A DNA stretch of 64,000 nt from Nitrospira_D sp019636945. GTDB taxonomy: Bacteria; Nitrospirota; Nitrospiria; Nitrospirales; Nitrospiraceae. The notes below the pieces were generated by a model. It did no database searches. It was not told the origin of the DNA and worked only from the letters and a program-made list of their open reading frames with translations. Positions 36,226 to 45,525 of the stretch are shown one piece after another. Position 1 is the stretch's first letter; each line of letters starts with the position of its first letter. A program made the position numbers and the translations under genes. Where the stretch lies: contig NZ_JBLFBO010000011.1 of assembly GCF_047338595.1 (NCBI RefSeq), positions 1 to 64,000 of the forward strand. Direction: 5' to 3'.

Positions 36226-39060
36226 GTGGCAAAAAAATACGTCTACTATTTCGGAGACGGAAAAGCCGAGGGTACCTCCAACATGAAGGAGTTGCTCGGC
36301 GGAAAAGGTGCGGGGTTGGCCGAGATGACGAACCTCCGTATCTCCGTCCCCCCGGGCTTTACGATCACGACGGAAGCTTGTATCGAGTACTACAAGCAGG
36401 GAAAGAAATATCCTCCAGGGATGTGGGATGCGGCATTGGCCTCGCTGAAGCGTGTCGAACGGTCCATGGGGATGAAGTTCGGTGATCCCGAGAAGCCGCT
36501 ATTGGTGTCGGTACGATCCGGCGCACGTGCCTCGATGCCAGGCATGATGGATACGGTACTCAACGTGGGCCTTACCCTGAAGACGGTGGAAGGACTGGCC
36601 GCGAAGACGAAGAACGAGCGATTTGCCCAGGATAGTTATCGTCGCTTCGTCACGATGTTCGGCAGCATCGTCATGGGCGTCCCTCGCGAGCATTTCGAAG
36701 CGATTCTGAACCATAAAAAAGAGGAAATGGGTGTCACGCACGAGACACAATTGGACGCGCGGGCGTTGCGGGATCTCGTCGGGCGATTCAAGTCGTTGGT
36801 GAAAGAGGAAACCGGGAAAGATTTCCCGGACGATCCGAATGAACAGTTGAAAATGGCGATCAACGCCGTGTTCTCGTCCTGGAACGGCGCACGGGCGATT
36901 ACCTATCGGCGCCTGAACGGGATTCCCGATCACTGGGGGACTGCGGTCAATGTCGTTGCGATGGTGTTCGGCAACATGGGCGACACGAGCGGAACCGGTG
37001 TGGCTTTTACTCGAGATCCGAATACCGGCGAACATACATTCTTCGGCGAATGTCTGATGAATGCCCAGGGTGAAGATGTCGTCGCCGGTATCAGAACGCC
37101 GCTGCCGGTTACCGCGCTGGCCACGAATGTCCCGGCCGCCTATAAGGAGCTTGAGCACACCTATAAGAAACTGGAAAAACATTATCGAGACATGCTCGAC
37201 CTGGAATTTACGATCCAGGAGGGTAAGCTCTACATGCTCCAAACACGAGTCGGAAAGCGTACCGGCATCTCAGCCGTTCGTATCGCGGTGGAAATGGTCA
37301 AGGAAGGATTGATCTCAAAGCGGGAGGCCGTGCAGCGTGTGGGTCCTGATCAATTGGCGCAATATCTCTACCCGATTTTTGATTCCAAGGTCGAGTCCAG
37401 CTCGACTCCGTTGGGGAAAGGGCTGCCGGCCGGCCCTGGTGCGGCAGCGGGGAAGATTGCGCTGACGCCGGATCGTGCGGTGGAAATGAAAGCGGCCGGT
37501 CAGCGCGTGGTGTTGGTTCGTGACGAAACCAGCCCGGACGACATTCATGGTATGAATGCGGCCACCGGGTTCTTGACGGCACGTGGCGGGATGACCTCGC
37601 ACGCCGCTGTGGTGGCGCGGCAGATGGGGAAGGTCTGCGTGGCCGGATGCGAAGCGGTTCAGGTGATTGATGCTCAATCAGTGCGGATCGGTTCGAAAGT
37701 ATTTCACGAGGGAGAGTACATTTCCGTCAATGGATCAACCGGCAATGTGTATGACGGCGATGTGCCGGTGGTGGAGTCGGAAATCATTCAAGTGGTGCAA
37801 GGAAAGCTGGATGCCAAGAAGTCCGAAAAATACCAGCTGTTTGCCACGTTGCTCTCATGGGCCGATGCGGAACGTCGATTGCGCGTCCGGGCGAATGCTG
37901 ATGTGCCGGATCAGGCGAAGATTGCGCGAGGGTTCGGGGCTGAGGGGATCGGATTGTGCCGGACCGAGCATATGTTTTTCGCCGAGGATCGTATCTCGAT
38001 CATGCAGAAGATGATCTTGGCACGGACGAAAGAGGAGCGTGAGAAATTTCTTGATCAGTTGCTGCCGCTCCAGAAACAAGATTTTATCGGCCTCTATCGT
38101 GAAATGGAAGGTTTTCCGGTCACGATTCGGTTGCTTGATCCGCCGCTCCATGAGTTCTTGCCAAAACGAGAAGAGCTGATGGTGGAGATCGCGCAGCTGG
38201 AATTGACGGCGAGTGACGGGCCGAAGCTCCAGGAAAAACGCCGCTTACTGACCCGTGTCGAAGAACTCCACGAGTTTAATCCCATGCTCGGCCTTCGGGG
38301 CTGCCGGCTTGGGATCACGATGCCGGAGATCACGCGCATGCAGGCACGGGCGATTATGGAAGCGGCCTGTGAGCTGGCGAAGGAGGGGAAGAAGATCGTA
38401 CCGGAAATTATGATCCCGCTCGTCGGCATGATCTCCGAAATGAAGTCGCAGAAAGATCTCGTGAGAGAAGTGGCCCAGGAGACGATGAAACGGTACGGGG
38501 TAAAATTGAATTATCTGGTCGGGACCATGATTGAATTGCCTCGTGCGGCGGTCACGGCTGATCGGATCGCGCAGGAGGCTGAGTTTTTCTCCTTCGGGAC
38601 GAACGACTTGACGCAGACGACGTTCGGTTTCTCACGCGATGATGCCGCTAAGTTCATTGATTTCTATAAGACCGAAAAGATCATGGACTCGGATCCTTTC
38701 GCCGTGCTCGATCGCGAGGGCGTCGGGTCGCTGATGAAGCAAGCGATCGCGGGCGGGCGCAAGACGCGGGAAAATATTAAGCTGGGCATTTGCGGCGAAC
38801 ATGGCGGCGATCCCAGTTCCGTTGAGTTCTGCAATCAGCTCGGATTGGACTACGTCAGTTGCTCACCATTCCGCGTGGCGATTGCCAGGCTGGCGGCGGC
38901 ACAGGCTGCCATTGCGGAAGCATCCGCTAAGCCGGCTCTATCCAAGAGAGCCGCGACCGCTCGGGTGAAGACCGCAAAGTCCAGGAAGACATCCTTATCA
39001 TCGTCAAAGCGAGCGAAGCCGGCATCCAAACTGTCTGTAGGTAGCCGCAAGAAACGGTGA
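36226..39060 (+). CDS. ppdK: Pyruvate, phosphate dikinase with a basic C-terminal tail
   Basis: A 944-residue enzyme that interconverts pyruvate plus ATP plus phosphate with PEP, AMP and pyrophosphate. Order of parts: N-terminal nucleotide-binding domain (ELLGGKGAGLAEMTNLRI, then GFTITTEAC, and VRSGARASMPGMMDT), the phosphohistidine domain with GGMTSHAAVVARQMGK (catalytic H459), and the PEP/pyruvate barrel (GAEGIGLCRTEHMFF, FSFGTNDLTQTTFGFSRDD, LGICGEHGGDPSS). The GTG at 36226 has AGAAGGAG 7 bases upstream. The last ~45 residues are a Lys/Ala/Ser/Arg-rich tail beyond the family's normal end (usual length about 875-900). PPDK fits gluconeogenic or reverse-TCA carbon flow. Confidence 0.96.
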   Translation: MAKKYVYYFGDGKAEGTSNMKELLGGKGAGLAEMTNLRISVPPGFTITTEACIEYYKQGKKYPPGMWDAALASLKRVERSMGMKFGDPEKPLLVSVRSGARASMPGMMDTVLNVGLTLKTVEGLAAKTKNERFAQDSYRRFVTMFGSIVMGVPREHFEAILNHKKEEMGVTHETQLDARALRDLVGRFKSLVKEETGKDFPDDPNEQLKMAINAVFSSWNGARAITYRRLNGIPDHWGTAVNVVAMVFGNMGDTSGTGVAFTRDPNTGEHTFFGECLMNAQGEDVVAGIRTPLPVTALATNVPAAYKELEHTYKKLEKHYRDMLDLEFTIQEGKLYMLQTRVGKRTGISAVRIAVEMVKEGLISKREAVQRVGPDQLAQYLYPIFDSKVESSSTPLGKGLPAGPGAAAGKIALTPDRAVEMKAAGQRVVLVRDETSPDDIHGMNAATGFLTARGGMTSHAAVVARQMGKVCVAGCEAVQVIDAQSVRIGSKVFHEGEYISVNGSTGNVYDGDVPVVESEIIQVVQGKLDAKKSEKYQLFATLLSWADAERRLRVRANADVPDQAKIARGFGAEGIGLCRTEHMFFAEDRISIMQKMILARTKEEREKFLDQLLPLQKQDFIGLYREMEGFPVTIRLLDPPLHEFLPKREELMVEIAQLELTASDGPKLQEKRRLLTRVEELHEFNPMLGLRGCRLGITMPEITRMQARAIMEAACELAKEGKKIVPEIMIPLVGMISEMKSQKDLVREVAQETMKRYGVKLNYLVGTMIELPRAAVTADRIAQEAEFFSFGTNDLTQTTFGFSRDDAAKFIDFYKTEKIMDSDPFAVLDREGVGSLMKQAIAGGRKTRENIKLGICGEHGGDPSSVEFCNQLGLDYVSCSPFRVAIARLAAAQAAIAEASAKPALSKRAATARVKTAKSRKTSLSSSKRAKPASKLSVGSRKKR

Positions 39061-40175
39061 CTGACCGTACACGAGATCTCCACTATATGACCTTGGCCCT
39101 TTGCCTGGCGGCGAAGGGCCAAGGAACGACAAGCCCGAATCCGATGGTCGGCGCCGTCGTCGTCAAACAGGGCCGGATCGTCGGCCAGGGTTTTCATCTC
39201 CGACCAGGCACCCCTCACGCAGAAATTCTTGCGTTACAGCGAGCCGGAACGCAGGCACGAGGCGCCACGCTTTATGTGACACTTGAGCCTTGTTGCCATC
39301 TCAAGAAACGAACACCGCCTTGCGTGCCCGAAGTTTTACGTTCCGGCATCCGTCGGGTTGTGATTGCGATGTTGGATCCCAATCCAGCCGTGAAGGGGAA
39401 GGGAACCGCTGCGCTTCGTCGAGCCGGACTCTCCGTCATGGTGGGAGTAGCCCGACCCGAAGCGGAGAATTTGAACAAGGCCTATTGCCATTGGATGAAG
39501 ACGGGCCGTCCCTATGTGACGCTCAAGGCCGGGATGACGCTCGATGGACAGCTGGCGACGGCCTCTGGTGAATCTCAGTGGATTACCGGGAAGAAGTCTC
39601 GCGAGGAGGTGCATCGGCTTCGAGGCGAGGTCGATGCGGTGCTGGTTGGGCTGGGGACAGTGCTGGCAGACGATCCTTCTTTGACGGCTCGTGTGGGTTC
39701 CGATCTCAATACACTGGCTTCACGGCAGCCTCTTCGCATTGTCCTTGATAGTCGCCTGCGTACTCCGCTCAAGGCGAAGGTCTTGGCTTTACAGGACAAG
39801 GCTAAGACGATGATTGCCACCACTATCGGGGCTCCAGCGGTTCGACGGTCGGCGCTGCAGAAGAACGGTATCGAGGTGCTGATCGTGCCGGCTGTTGACG
39901 GTCAAGTCTCGTTGCCCGCGTTGCTTAAGGAGCTCGGTCGGCGTGGGATCACATCTCTTCTCCTGGAGGGAGGAGGTGAGGTGAATGCGTCGATGCTGAA
40001 GGCCAAGTTGATCGATCACGTTCGCCTCTACATGGCGCCGCTGTTACTCGGCGGGCAGAATGCCAAAGGAGTGATCGGAGGGGAGAGTCCGGCACGGCTT
40101 GCGGGCGCGATCGCTTTGCAGGATGTGGTGACCAGATTTGTCGGCAATGACGTAGTAGTAGAAGGAGAGCTGTGA
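39057..40175 (+). CDS. ribD: Bifunctional riboflavin deaminase/reductase RibD
   Basis: Carries out deamination and reduction in riboflavin synthesis from GTP. In its 372 residues, the N-terminal deaminase has the zinc site TPHAEILAL followed by LEPCCHLKKRTPPC, and the C-terminal reductase has LKAGMTLDGQLATASGES, VDAVLVGLGTVLADDPSLTA and SLLLEGGGEVNASML. The GTG start overlaps the ppdK stop (GTGA). ribE lies 3.4 kb downstream in the same tight gene run. No ribBA or ribH is in the window. Confidence 0.95.
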   Translation: MTDRTRDLHYMTLALCLAAKGQGTTSPNPMVGAVVVKQGRIVGQGFHLRPGTPHAEILALQRAGTQARGATLYVTLEPCCHLKKRTPPCVPEVLRSGIRRVVIAMLDPNPAVKGKGTAALRRAGLSVMVGVARPEAENLNKAYCHWMKTGRPYVTLKAGMTLDGQLATASGESQWITGKKSREEVHRLRGEVDAVLVGLGTVLADDPSLTARVGSDLNTLASRQPLRIVLDSRLRTPLKAKVLALQDKAKTMIATTIGAPAVRRSALQKNGIEVLIVPAVDGQVSLPALLKELGRRGITSLLLEGGGEVNASMLKAKLIDHVRLYMAPLLLGGQNAKGVIGGESPARLAGAIALQDVVTRFVGNDVVVEGEL

Positions 40176-41461
40176 TTGTCTTCCTCCGGAGTCTGTTCTT
40201 ATTGATCGTTCTTGCCAGTGTTCCTACCTCCAGTTTTGCAGAGGAGGCGGGACCAGCCATCACGGGGCTTGCTTCACGTGTCTTCCAGTATCTTGATGTT
40301 GTTGAGGGTGATGCCGCTGAACGGCTGCTGCAGGGAGTCCTCTCTGATGAGAGCGCGTCCATCGATACTGTTTCTCAGCTGATACGGACTAGCCGAATCT
40401 ACCAGAACCAGCCTGTCGGGAATCTTCCACATGAACAGATCATGATCCGTGGACAGACCTATCCGTTGTCCCTGTTTATTCCATCAACATATCAATCGTC
40501 ACAATCCTATTCCCTGGTTGTGTGTCTGCATGGATTCGGTTTTACCGGTGAAGAATATTTGGAGCGTTGGCGGGGCAGGTTGAGTGAAGACTATCTCTTG
40601 GCCTGTCCGACCTATCCGTCCGGAGCCTGGTTTACGAGACGTGCGGAAGACCTGGTGTTGGCAACCATCCGAGAACTTCGCACACGCTATCATATCGACC
40701 CCGACCGGATATTTCTGACCGGCATGTCGAACGGTGGGATCGGAGCCTGGCTCATCGGCATGCATCATGCGCCGGTGTTTGCCGGCATCGCACCGATGGC
40801 GAGTGGACTGGACAATGTGCTCATGCCGTTTTTAGCCAATCTTCGGCAGACACCCATCTATATGATTCACGGCATGAAGGATCAGGTGATGCCGGTGGAC
40901 TTGAGTCGTTCGATTGCCCGTGAGCTTGATGGGCTCGGCTATGCGTATGTGTATCGCGAACATGAACGAGAACATCCCGTAGCGGGGGGACATTATTTCC
41001 CCAAGGAAGAGTTGCCGGACCTTGTGGACTGGTTCAACGGTCACCGCCGTGAGCCCTTGCCGACAAGGCTCACCGTCATACGAGACGGGAGTCATTTCCA
41101 ACCGTTCAACTGGGTCCGTCTGGATTCGACTGATCCTATCGCGGCATTTTCAGATGATTTGGTAGACAAGCGCGATGAACGAATCAAGCGTCGGGTCTAT
41201 GCGAAGCTGGATGCCTCCATTCGAGACGGGAATCGGATCGAGGTGCACACGCAGCATGTGCGACGGTACAGTCTGTTCTTGAATCAGTCGCTGATTGATC
41301 CGGCCAAGCCGTTGACCGTGGTTACGAACGGGCAGGTCTCGTTTGAAGGAACCGTCACGCCGTCGCTGGAAACCTTGCTGCGCCAAGCCAGACTCAGGCA
41401 GGATCCTCAGCGGCTCTTCCCTATTCATCTCTCCATTTCCGTTCCAACCGCGGATCCATGA
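40172..41461 (+). CDS. Exported alpha/beta hydrolase (PHB-depolymerase/esterase-like)
   Basis: A 429-residue protein with a signal peptide (LRSLFLLIVLASVPTSSFAE) and an alpha/beta hydrolase domain: SLVVCLHGFGFTGEEYLERW, the nucleophile motif GMSNGG, IHGMKDQVMPVDLSR (Asp candidate) and a late His in GGHYFPKEELPD. The C-terminal ~130 residues form a separate beta-rich part of unknown type. Such enzymes act on esters such as polyhydroxybutyrate, feruloyl sugars or lipids; substrate open. It overlaps ribD and the next gene by 4 bases each. Confidence 0.75.
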   Translation: MIVFLRSLFLLIVLASVPTSSFAEEAGPAITGLASRVFQYLDVVEGDAAERLLQGVLSDESASIDTVSQLIRTSRIYQNQPVGNLPHEQIMIRGQTYPLSLFIPSTYQSSQSYSLVVCLHGFGFTGEEYLERWRGRLSEDYLLACPTYPSGAWFTRRAEDLVLATIRELRTRYHIDPDRIFLTGMSNGGIGAWLIGMHHAPVFAGIAPMASGLDNVLMPFLANLRQTPIYMIHGMKDQVMPVDLSRSIARELDGLGYAYVYREHEREHPVAGGHYFPKEELPDLVDWFNGHRREPLPTRLTVIRDGSHFQPFNWVRLDSTDPIAAFSDDLVDKRDERIKRRVYAKLDASIRDGNRIEVHTQHVRRYSLFLNQSLIDPAKPLTVVTNGQVSFEGTVTPSLETLLRQARLRQDPQRLFPIHLSISVPTADP

Positions 41462-42273
41462 ACGTGGCGAGGGACTTTACCTGGAAACAGGGTGTATGCC
41501 GATGGGCTATTCTGCTGGGAGTTTCTCTCGTGTGCTTCACCGGTACGGCACGGGCCGAGAGCTGCAGCCTCTCCCCTGTTCATGGAGACCTGACGTTTCC
41601 GGTCGAGCGGATTCCTTCGGAATGGACATGCCCGCTTCACAAGATTATTAAATCGCATACGACTGTCACTCGGGTCGGTCCCATCCGGGTGGCCATGTCA
41701 GAGCCACTGTATCGGTACCTGCTCGGTGAGCCACCGTTTACGGCCTCGCTGATTCGTCGCCTGGGCCTCGGTTCGTACCATTCTCAAGCCTGGGGGGAAC
41801 GACGATTTTGGGGCGATGACGGTGAGGGAACGAAGGGCTTCGTGCAGCTGGTCTATGAGGATGCGGATTCTCGGATTTACTTATTGGACGGCTCTCATGA
41901 CAGTCGGTTGCTTCCGCATATCACGGGGAAAGCCGTCGTGTTTCTCCGGATGGCGGTGGTACGAGATCAGCAGGGGAACGAAGACATGGACAGTACCATG
42001 GTGGTCTACACCAGATTGGACAATCGCGTGCTGTCAGGATTGGTGTCCTTGTTGCATCCGCTGATTCGCGGTATGGTGACGAGCAAACTTCAGAAGGGAG
42101 TTGAGACTGTTCATCGGTTAGGCGTAGCCATGCGACAACAGCCTTCCCGTGTGTTGCGTGAGGCGGAACAGCCACCGCCGTTGCCTGAGCCACATCTGGT
42201 GTTTTTGAGAACAATGCTCGGCCCTCCACTCGACTCCACCCAGGCGATCTCGCCTGCCCACATCACCCCATGA
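41458..42273 (+). CDS. Exported protein of unknown function
   Basis: A 271-residue protein with a signal peptide (WAILLGVSLVCFTGTARAES) and two early cysteines (CSLSPVHGDL, WTCPLH). The centre has FVQLVYEDADSRIYLLDGSH and VVFLRMAVVRDQQGNEDMD, beta-strand-like. A hydrophobic stretch (VLSGLVSLLHPLIRG) follows, and the tail is rich in proline. No family was recognised. Overlaps of 4 bases with both the hydrolase and the MFS genes imply one translation unit, perhaps a shared envelope function. Confidence 0.75.
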   Translation: MNVARDFTWKQGVCRWAILLGVSLVCFTGTARAESCSLSPVHGDLTFPVERIPSEWTCPLHKIIKSHTTVTRVGPIRVAMSEPLYRYLLGEPPFTASLIRRLGLGSYHSQAWGERRFWGDDGEGTKGFVQLVYEDADSRIYLLDGSHDSRLLPHITGKAVVFLRMAVVRDQQGNEDMDSTMVVYTRLDNRVLSGLVSLLHPLIRGMVTSKLQKGVETVHRLGVAMRQQPSRVLREAEQPPPLPEPHLVFLRTMLGPPLDSTQAISPAHITP

Positions 42274-43457
42274 CGACCTCGCGCAGTTTTATACTGATCT
42301 GCACGGTCGGCATCTTTTCCTTCATCAGCTACAACATGGTGCGGATGCCGGCACTCTCCTTGTTTGCCGAATCGCTCGGCGCGAGTCCGGAACGGATCGG
42401 GCTGATCGTGTCCGTATCCACCCTCACGGGTGTGCTGCTGAAGCTGCCATCCGGCGCCCTGTCTGATATCTATGGGCGGCGTCTGTTGCTGAAGATTGGT
42501 GTGGTAGCCTTCGGGTTGCCGCCGTTTCTTTATCCCTTCATTACGGATCTGGATGCATTGACGGCGCTCAGGTTTCTGCACGGCCTCGCGACAGCCATCT
42601 TCGCGCCAAGCGCCCTGGCGACAGTGGCAGAGCTCTACCGTGAACGGCGCGGTGCGGCGCTTGGAACTTATACGGCCTGCACACAGTCCGGTTCTCTCTT
42701 AGGACCATTTCTTGGGGGCTATCTCATCCATGCGGCTGGGTTTTCGACGGCGTTCATCACGTCCGGCATCTTCGGCTGTATCGGTATGCTGTTGTTCTAT
42801 AGCCTCCATTTGGACGTGGCAGTTCCGCAGAGGAAAGATCAGGGGATGACGGTCGTACTGTCCGAAATGTGGAAGGGATTTGCCGCCGTCGCCAAAAATC
42901 GCAAGGTGTTGATTACCAGTGTGACCGACGCCGCTAAGATGATTGCAAATGGCGCGTTGATGGCCTTTCTCCCTCTGTATGGTGTGTCTGCCGGTTTGAA
43001 TCCAGGAGAGGTGGGTCTCTTGTTTACCGTGCAGGCAGGGACATCTTTCTTTTCGAAGCCAATTATGGGGCGAGTATCCGACCGGGTCGGCCGTCAGCCG
43101 CTGATCATTCTTGGCCTGTGTATTTGCGCGGGCACCTTCGTTTGTATTCCGTTCGTCTCGCTGTTCCCCATTCTCCTCATGCTGTCTGCTGGGTTTGGGT
43201 TTGGCGAAGCCGTGGTTTCGTCATCTTCATCAGCCCTGGTTGCAGACAGTTCAGAGTTTAAGCGGCTCGGCGCCGGCATGGGGATGCAGGGGACGATCAT
43301 GGATATCGGCCATGCCAGCGGCCCATTACTGGCTGGTCTGTTGATTGCGAATCTGAGTTATTCCACAGCCTTCGCCATCATTGCTGGGATACAGCTGCTG
43401 GCAGCAGGTGTATTTTGGGTGACGATAAAGAGACTGGAAGCCCTGCCATCTCGATAA
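42270..43457 (+). CDS. Major facilitator superfamily transporter
   Basis: A 395-residue membrane protein with about 12 helices and the MFS loop 2-3 signature (GALSDIYGRRLLLKIG), repeated in the second half as GRVSDRVGRQPLIILG. No signal peptide. It is probably a drug or metabolite exporter; substrate unknown. Coupled by 4-base overlap to the upstream unknown gene within the ribD-ribE run, so export of a riboflavin-related or envelope compound is possible but unproven. Confidence 0.9.
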   Translation: MTTSRSFILICTVGIFSFISYNMVRMPALSLFAESLGASPERIGLIVSVSTLTGVLLKLPSGALSDIYGRRLLLKIGVVAFGLPPFLYPFITDLDALTALRFLHGLATAIFAPSALATVAELYRERRGAALGTYTACTQSGSLLGPFLGGYLIHAAGFSTAFITSGIFGCIGMLLFYSLHLDVAVPQRKDQGMTVVLSEMWKGFAAVAKNRKVLITSVTDAAKMIANGALMAFLPLYGVSAGLNPGEVGLLFTVQAGTSFFSKPIMGRVSDRVGRQPLIILGLCICAGTFVCIPFVSLFPILLMLSAGFGFGEAVVSSSSSALVADSSEFKRLGAGMGMQGTIMDIGHASGPLLAGLLIANLSYSTAFAIIAGIQLLAAGVFWVTIKRLEALPSR

Positions 43458-43481
43458 CGGCTCGGCTATAATGGGGACATT

Positions 43482-43598
43482 ATGAAAGAAATAGCGACTG
43501 AGAATCTTGTGATCGGTGGGCTAGCCGTTGTAGGTGTGGTGGTGTTGCTTGTGTTGTTTGCCTATGTGGTGAAGAATATCATCATGAGGAAAGACTGA
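43482..43598 (+). CDS. 38-residue single-helix membrane protein
   Basis: A short reading frame not usually called by gene finders. It codes for MKEIATENL, then one hydrophobic helix (VIGGLAVVGVVVLLVLFAY), then a short basic tail with NIIMRKD. Its stop TGA overlaps the ATG of ribE by one base (TGATG), which supports translation coupling. A TATAAT-like sequence lies at 43467-43472, and no strong Shine-Dalgarno site is seen. Small single-helix proteins may be membrane-localisation or regulatory partners; no role can be assigned. Confidence 0.6.
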   Translation: MKEIATENLVIGGLAVVGVVVLLVLFAYVVKNIIMRKD

Positions 43599-44251
43599 TG
43601 TTTACCGGTATTGTCGAGGAAATGGGCGGGATTACGGTCATGAACAAGTCGCTGTCTGGAGCCAAACTGACGATCTTGGCTTCGACGGTGATGAGCGATC
43701 TCAAAATCGGTGACAGTGTCAGCGTAAACGGGATCTGTCTGACTGTGGTCTCGCGAAGCGAACGCGACTTTTCCGTGGAAGTTTCGCCCGAAACCCTTTC
43801 GGTCACGACGCTCGGCAGTTTTGCCGTAGGCATGCCGGTGAATCTCGAACGAGCGATGAAGCTCAATGAACGCATCGGCGGGCATCTCGTGGCCGGCCAT
43901 GTGGATGGAGTAGGGGTGATCCGGAGTCGACAGCAAGATGCCAATGCGATCGTCTTCACCATCACCGCACCTCCGGAGATTCTCCGTTATTGTGTCCCCA
44001 AGGGTTCCATTACCGTCGACGGTATCAGCCTGACAATCAATGCCGTGAGCGAACAGGGATTCAGCGTCGCCATTATTCCGCACACAGCGAAAGTGACAAT
44101 CCTGGGTCTCAAGCAGGTGAACGACACCGTGAATCTTGAATCCGATCTCATCGGGAAGTATGTCGAGCGTTTGCTTCAAGAACGTAGCCAGCTTGCGAAA
44201 CCCACCATCAGCATCGATACAGAGTACCTGCAGAAACGCGGGCTGATCTAA
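43598..44251 (+). CDS. ribE: Riboflavin synthase alpha chain
   Basis: Dismutates two molecules of 6,7-dimethyl-8-ribityllumazine to riboflavin and the ribitylaminouracil. A 217-residue protein with the family's two lumazine-binding repeats: MFTGIVEEMG start, VSVNGICLTV with SERDFSVEVSPETL, GGHLVAGHVDGVG, then a second half VDGISLTINAV and FSVAIIPHTA. All motifs intact and the length is normal. It starts within the stop of the 38-residue gene. The gene name follows the common bacterial usage for the alpha chain; some databases call it ribC. Confidence 0.96.
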   Translation: MFTGIVEEMGGITVMNKSLSGAKLTILASTVMSDLKIGDSVSVNGICLTVVSRSERDFSVEVSPETLSVTTLGSFAVGMPVNLERAMKLNERIGGHLVAGHVDGVGVIRSRQQDANAIVFTITAPPEILRYCVPKGSITVDGISLTINAVSEQGFSVAIIPHTAKVTILGLKQVNDTVNLESDLIGKYVERLLQERSQLAKPTISIDTEYLQKRGLI

Positions 44252-44257
44252 TAATTA

Positions 44258-44851
44258 GTGAGTGAATATATGCCGCAGTTTCTTCCCCCAACAGCACGGT
44301 CAGAAACTCGTGTCATGATGTTTGTCGACGGGGAGAGTCTTTCTAAGCGGTATGGAGCAAGTCTTGGTGGACACGAGCCGATGTCACACGTTAGCTACGA
44401 ACGAGATGTGTATGTTTGGTCGCCTTATGCTTCTCGATCTAACGGCCCACAAGATGTAATCCGTCGTTATTACTACACATCTCCACCAGGCGATCAGCTC
44501 AGTCGTGCGGCGGTCGAGGAAAAGTTGAAGCAAGTGGGGATAGAGGCTCCCAGAGTGTTTCATCGACCTAGATCAGGGCGGTCAAAGCGTGTTGATATTA
44601 CGCTGGCGACAGATATGCTCACTCACGCCCACCGACACAATTATGACATTGCCATTTTAGTTGCAGGGGATGAAGACTACGTGCCTCTTGTTGAGGCAGT
44701 AAAGGCGGAGGGGCGACGTGTTGCAGTGTGGTTTGTTGATGATGGATTAAGCCCTGCGTTAAAGGCAGATTCTGATCATTACGGGGACATTGGTAAATGT
44801 CTATTTAGTGGACCGGAGAATGAACCTGCCTTCACCGCAATCTATGGTTGA
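44258..44851 (+). CDS. NYN domain protein (PIN-like nuclease fold)
   Basis: A 197-residue protein with the NYN pattern: VMMFVDGESLSKRYG at the start (first acidic residue Asp) and DITLATDMLTHAHRHNYDIA with ILVAGDEDYVPLVEAVKAEG, the conserved late acidic cluster. The fold is that of metal-dependent RNases of the LabA/DUF88 group. Base use is more AT-rich than ribE and the flanks, a hint of transfer. The GTG start at 44258 is 6 bases after ribE. The following bases (44852-45050) contain no gene. Confidence 0.85.
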   Translation: MSEYMPQFLPPTARSETRVMMFVDGESLSKRYGASLGGHEPMSHVSYERDVYVWSPYASRSNGPQDVIRRYYYTSPPGDQLSRAAVEEKLKQVGIEAPRVFHRPRSGRSKRVDITLATDMLTHAHRHNYDIAILVAGDEDYVPLVEAVKAEGRRVAVWFVDDGLSPALKADSDHYGDIGKCLFSGPENEPAFTAIYG

Positions 44852-45050
44852 TGAGGTATCAAGATGCGGGGTTCAAGTCAAGCACTGACCCCACTATTAT
44901 CTCAAATCGATGGTTGTTGATTTAATATTTAGGGGTCGGGAGTCTTTAAAACAACTTTTAGGAGTGGATGATCTCAATTGGTAGCAGACTCCCGACCTTG
45001 GTCATATCTTCTCGAACAGGATTCCAAGCCCCACGACGGTCTCTCTCTCC

Positions 45051-45224
45051 TTAGCCTGCAGCAACGGTCTGGGCCTCTCGCGCCGCCAAACTCTTTCGGC
45101 GATTACTGGCAATGGTACGGTCGATCATGGCCCCGCAATTGATGCATTTCCAGGCGTAGAACACGATAAAGAAATCCGAGAATCGCTCCAACGTCATCAG
45201 CCCCTGACACTTCGGACATTCCAT
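45051..45224 (-). CDS. 57-residue zinc-ribbon-like protein
   Basis: A short gene with ATG at 45224, preceded by AAGGAGGAATCG, a very strong Shine-Dalgarno site. The product starts MECPKCQGLM and has a second pair CINCGAMI, so CxxC...CxxC, a zinc-ribbon or small zinc finger with a basic tail rich in Arg and Ala. Such proteins bind nucleic acids or another protein; function unknown. Confidence 0.75.
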   Translation of the reverse strand: MECPKCQGLMTLERFSDFFIVFYAWKCINCGAMIDRTIASNRRKSLAAREAQTVAAG

Positions 45225-45525
45225 CGATTCCTCCTTGGGTGGTTAGGTTCGTAACTGCTGATATATGTAAGCAAGAGCCGCGCCATATTGAGGTGAGCGC
45301 GTTTACAATGGATTAATAAATACGTAGTAATAAATACGTTTTATCGTTACAAAACTTTGACGTTTGGCAAGAGCTATCGCGTCAATGTTTTGTCCAAAGA
45401 CGATCGTGAGGACGTTATGTTGAGAGCGTATTACGAATTGTGCTTGGGCAGTATTAAGGGTCGAGCAGTCTGTAGCAGTCGGATACCTCAATAGAACGTC
45501 TTGGAGACGCGGAGAAATAGTTCTT
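45225..45525. other. AT-rich intergenic region
   Basis: About 300 bases without a convincing gene. The stretch 45300-45350 contains repeated AATAAATACGT-type words (TAATAAATACGTAGTAATAA and AATACGTTTTATCG) that may be promoter or operator sequence for the minus-strand zinc-ribbon gene. A short open frame on the minus strand here has no protein-like features. Confidence 0.4.
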
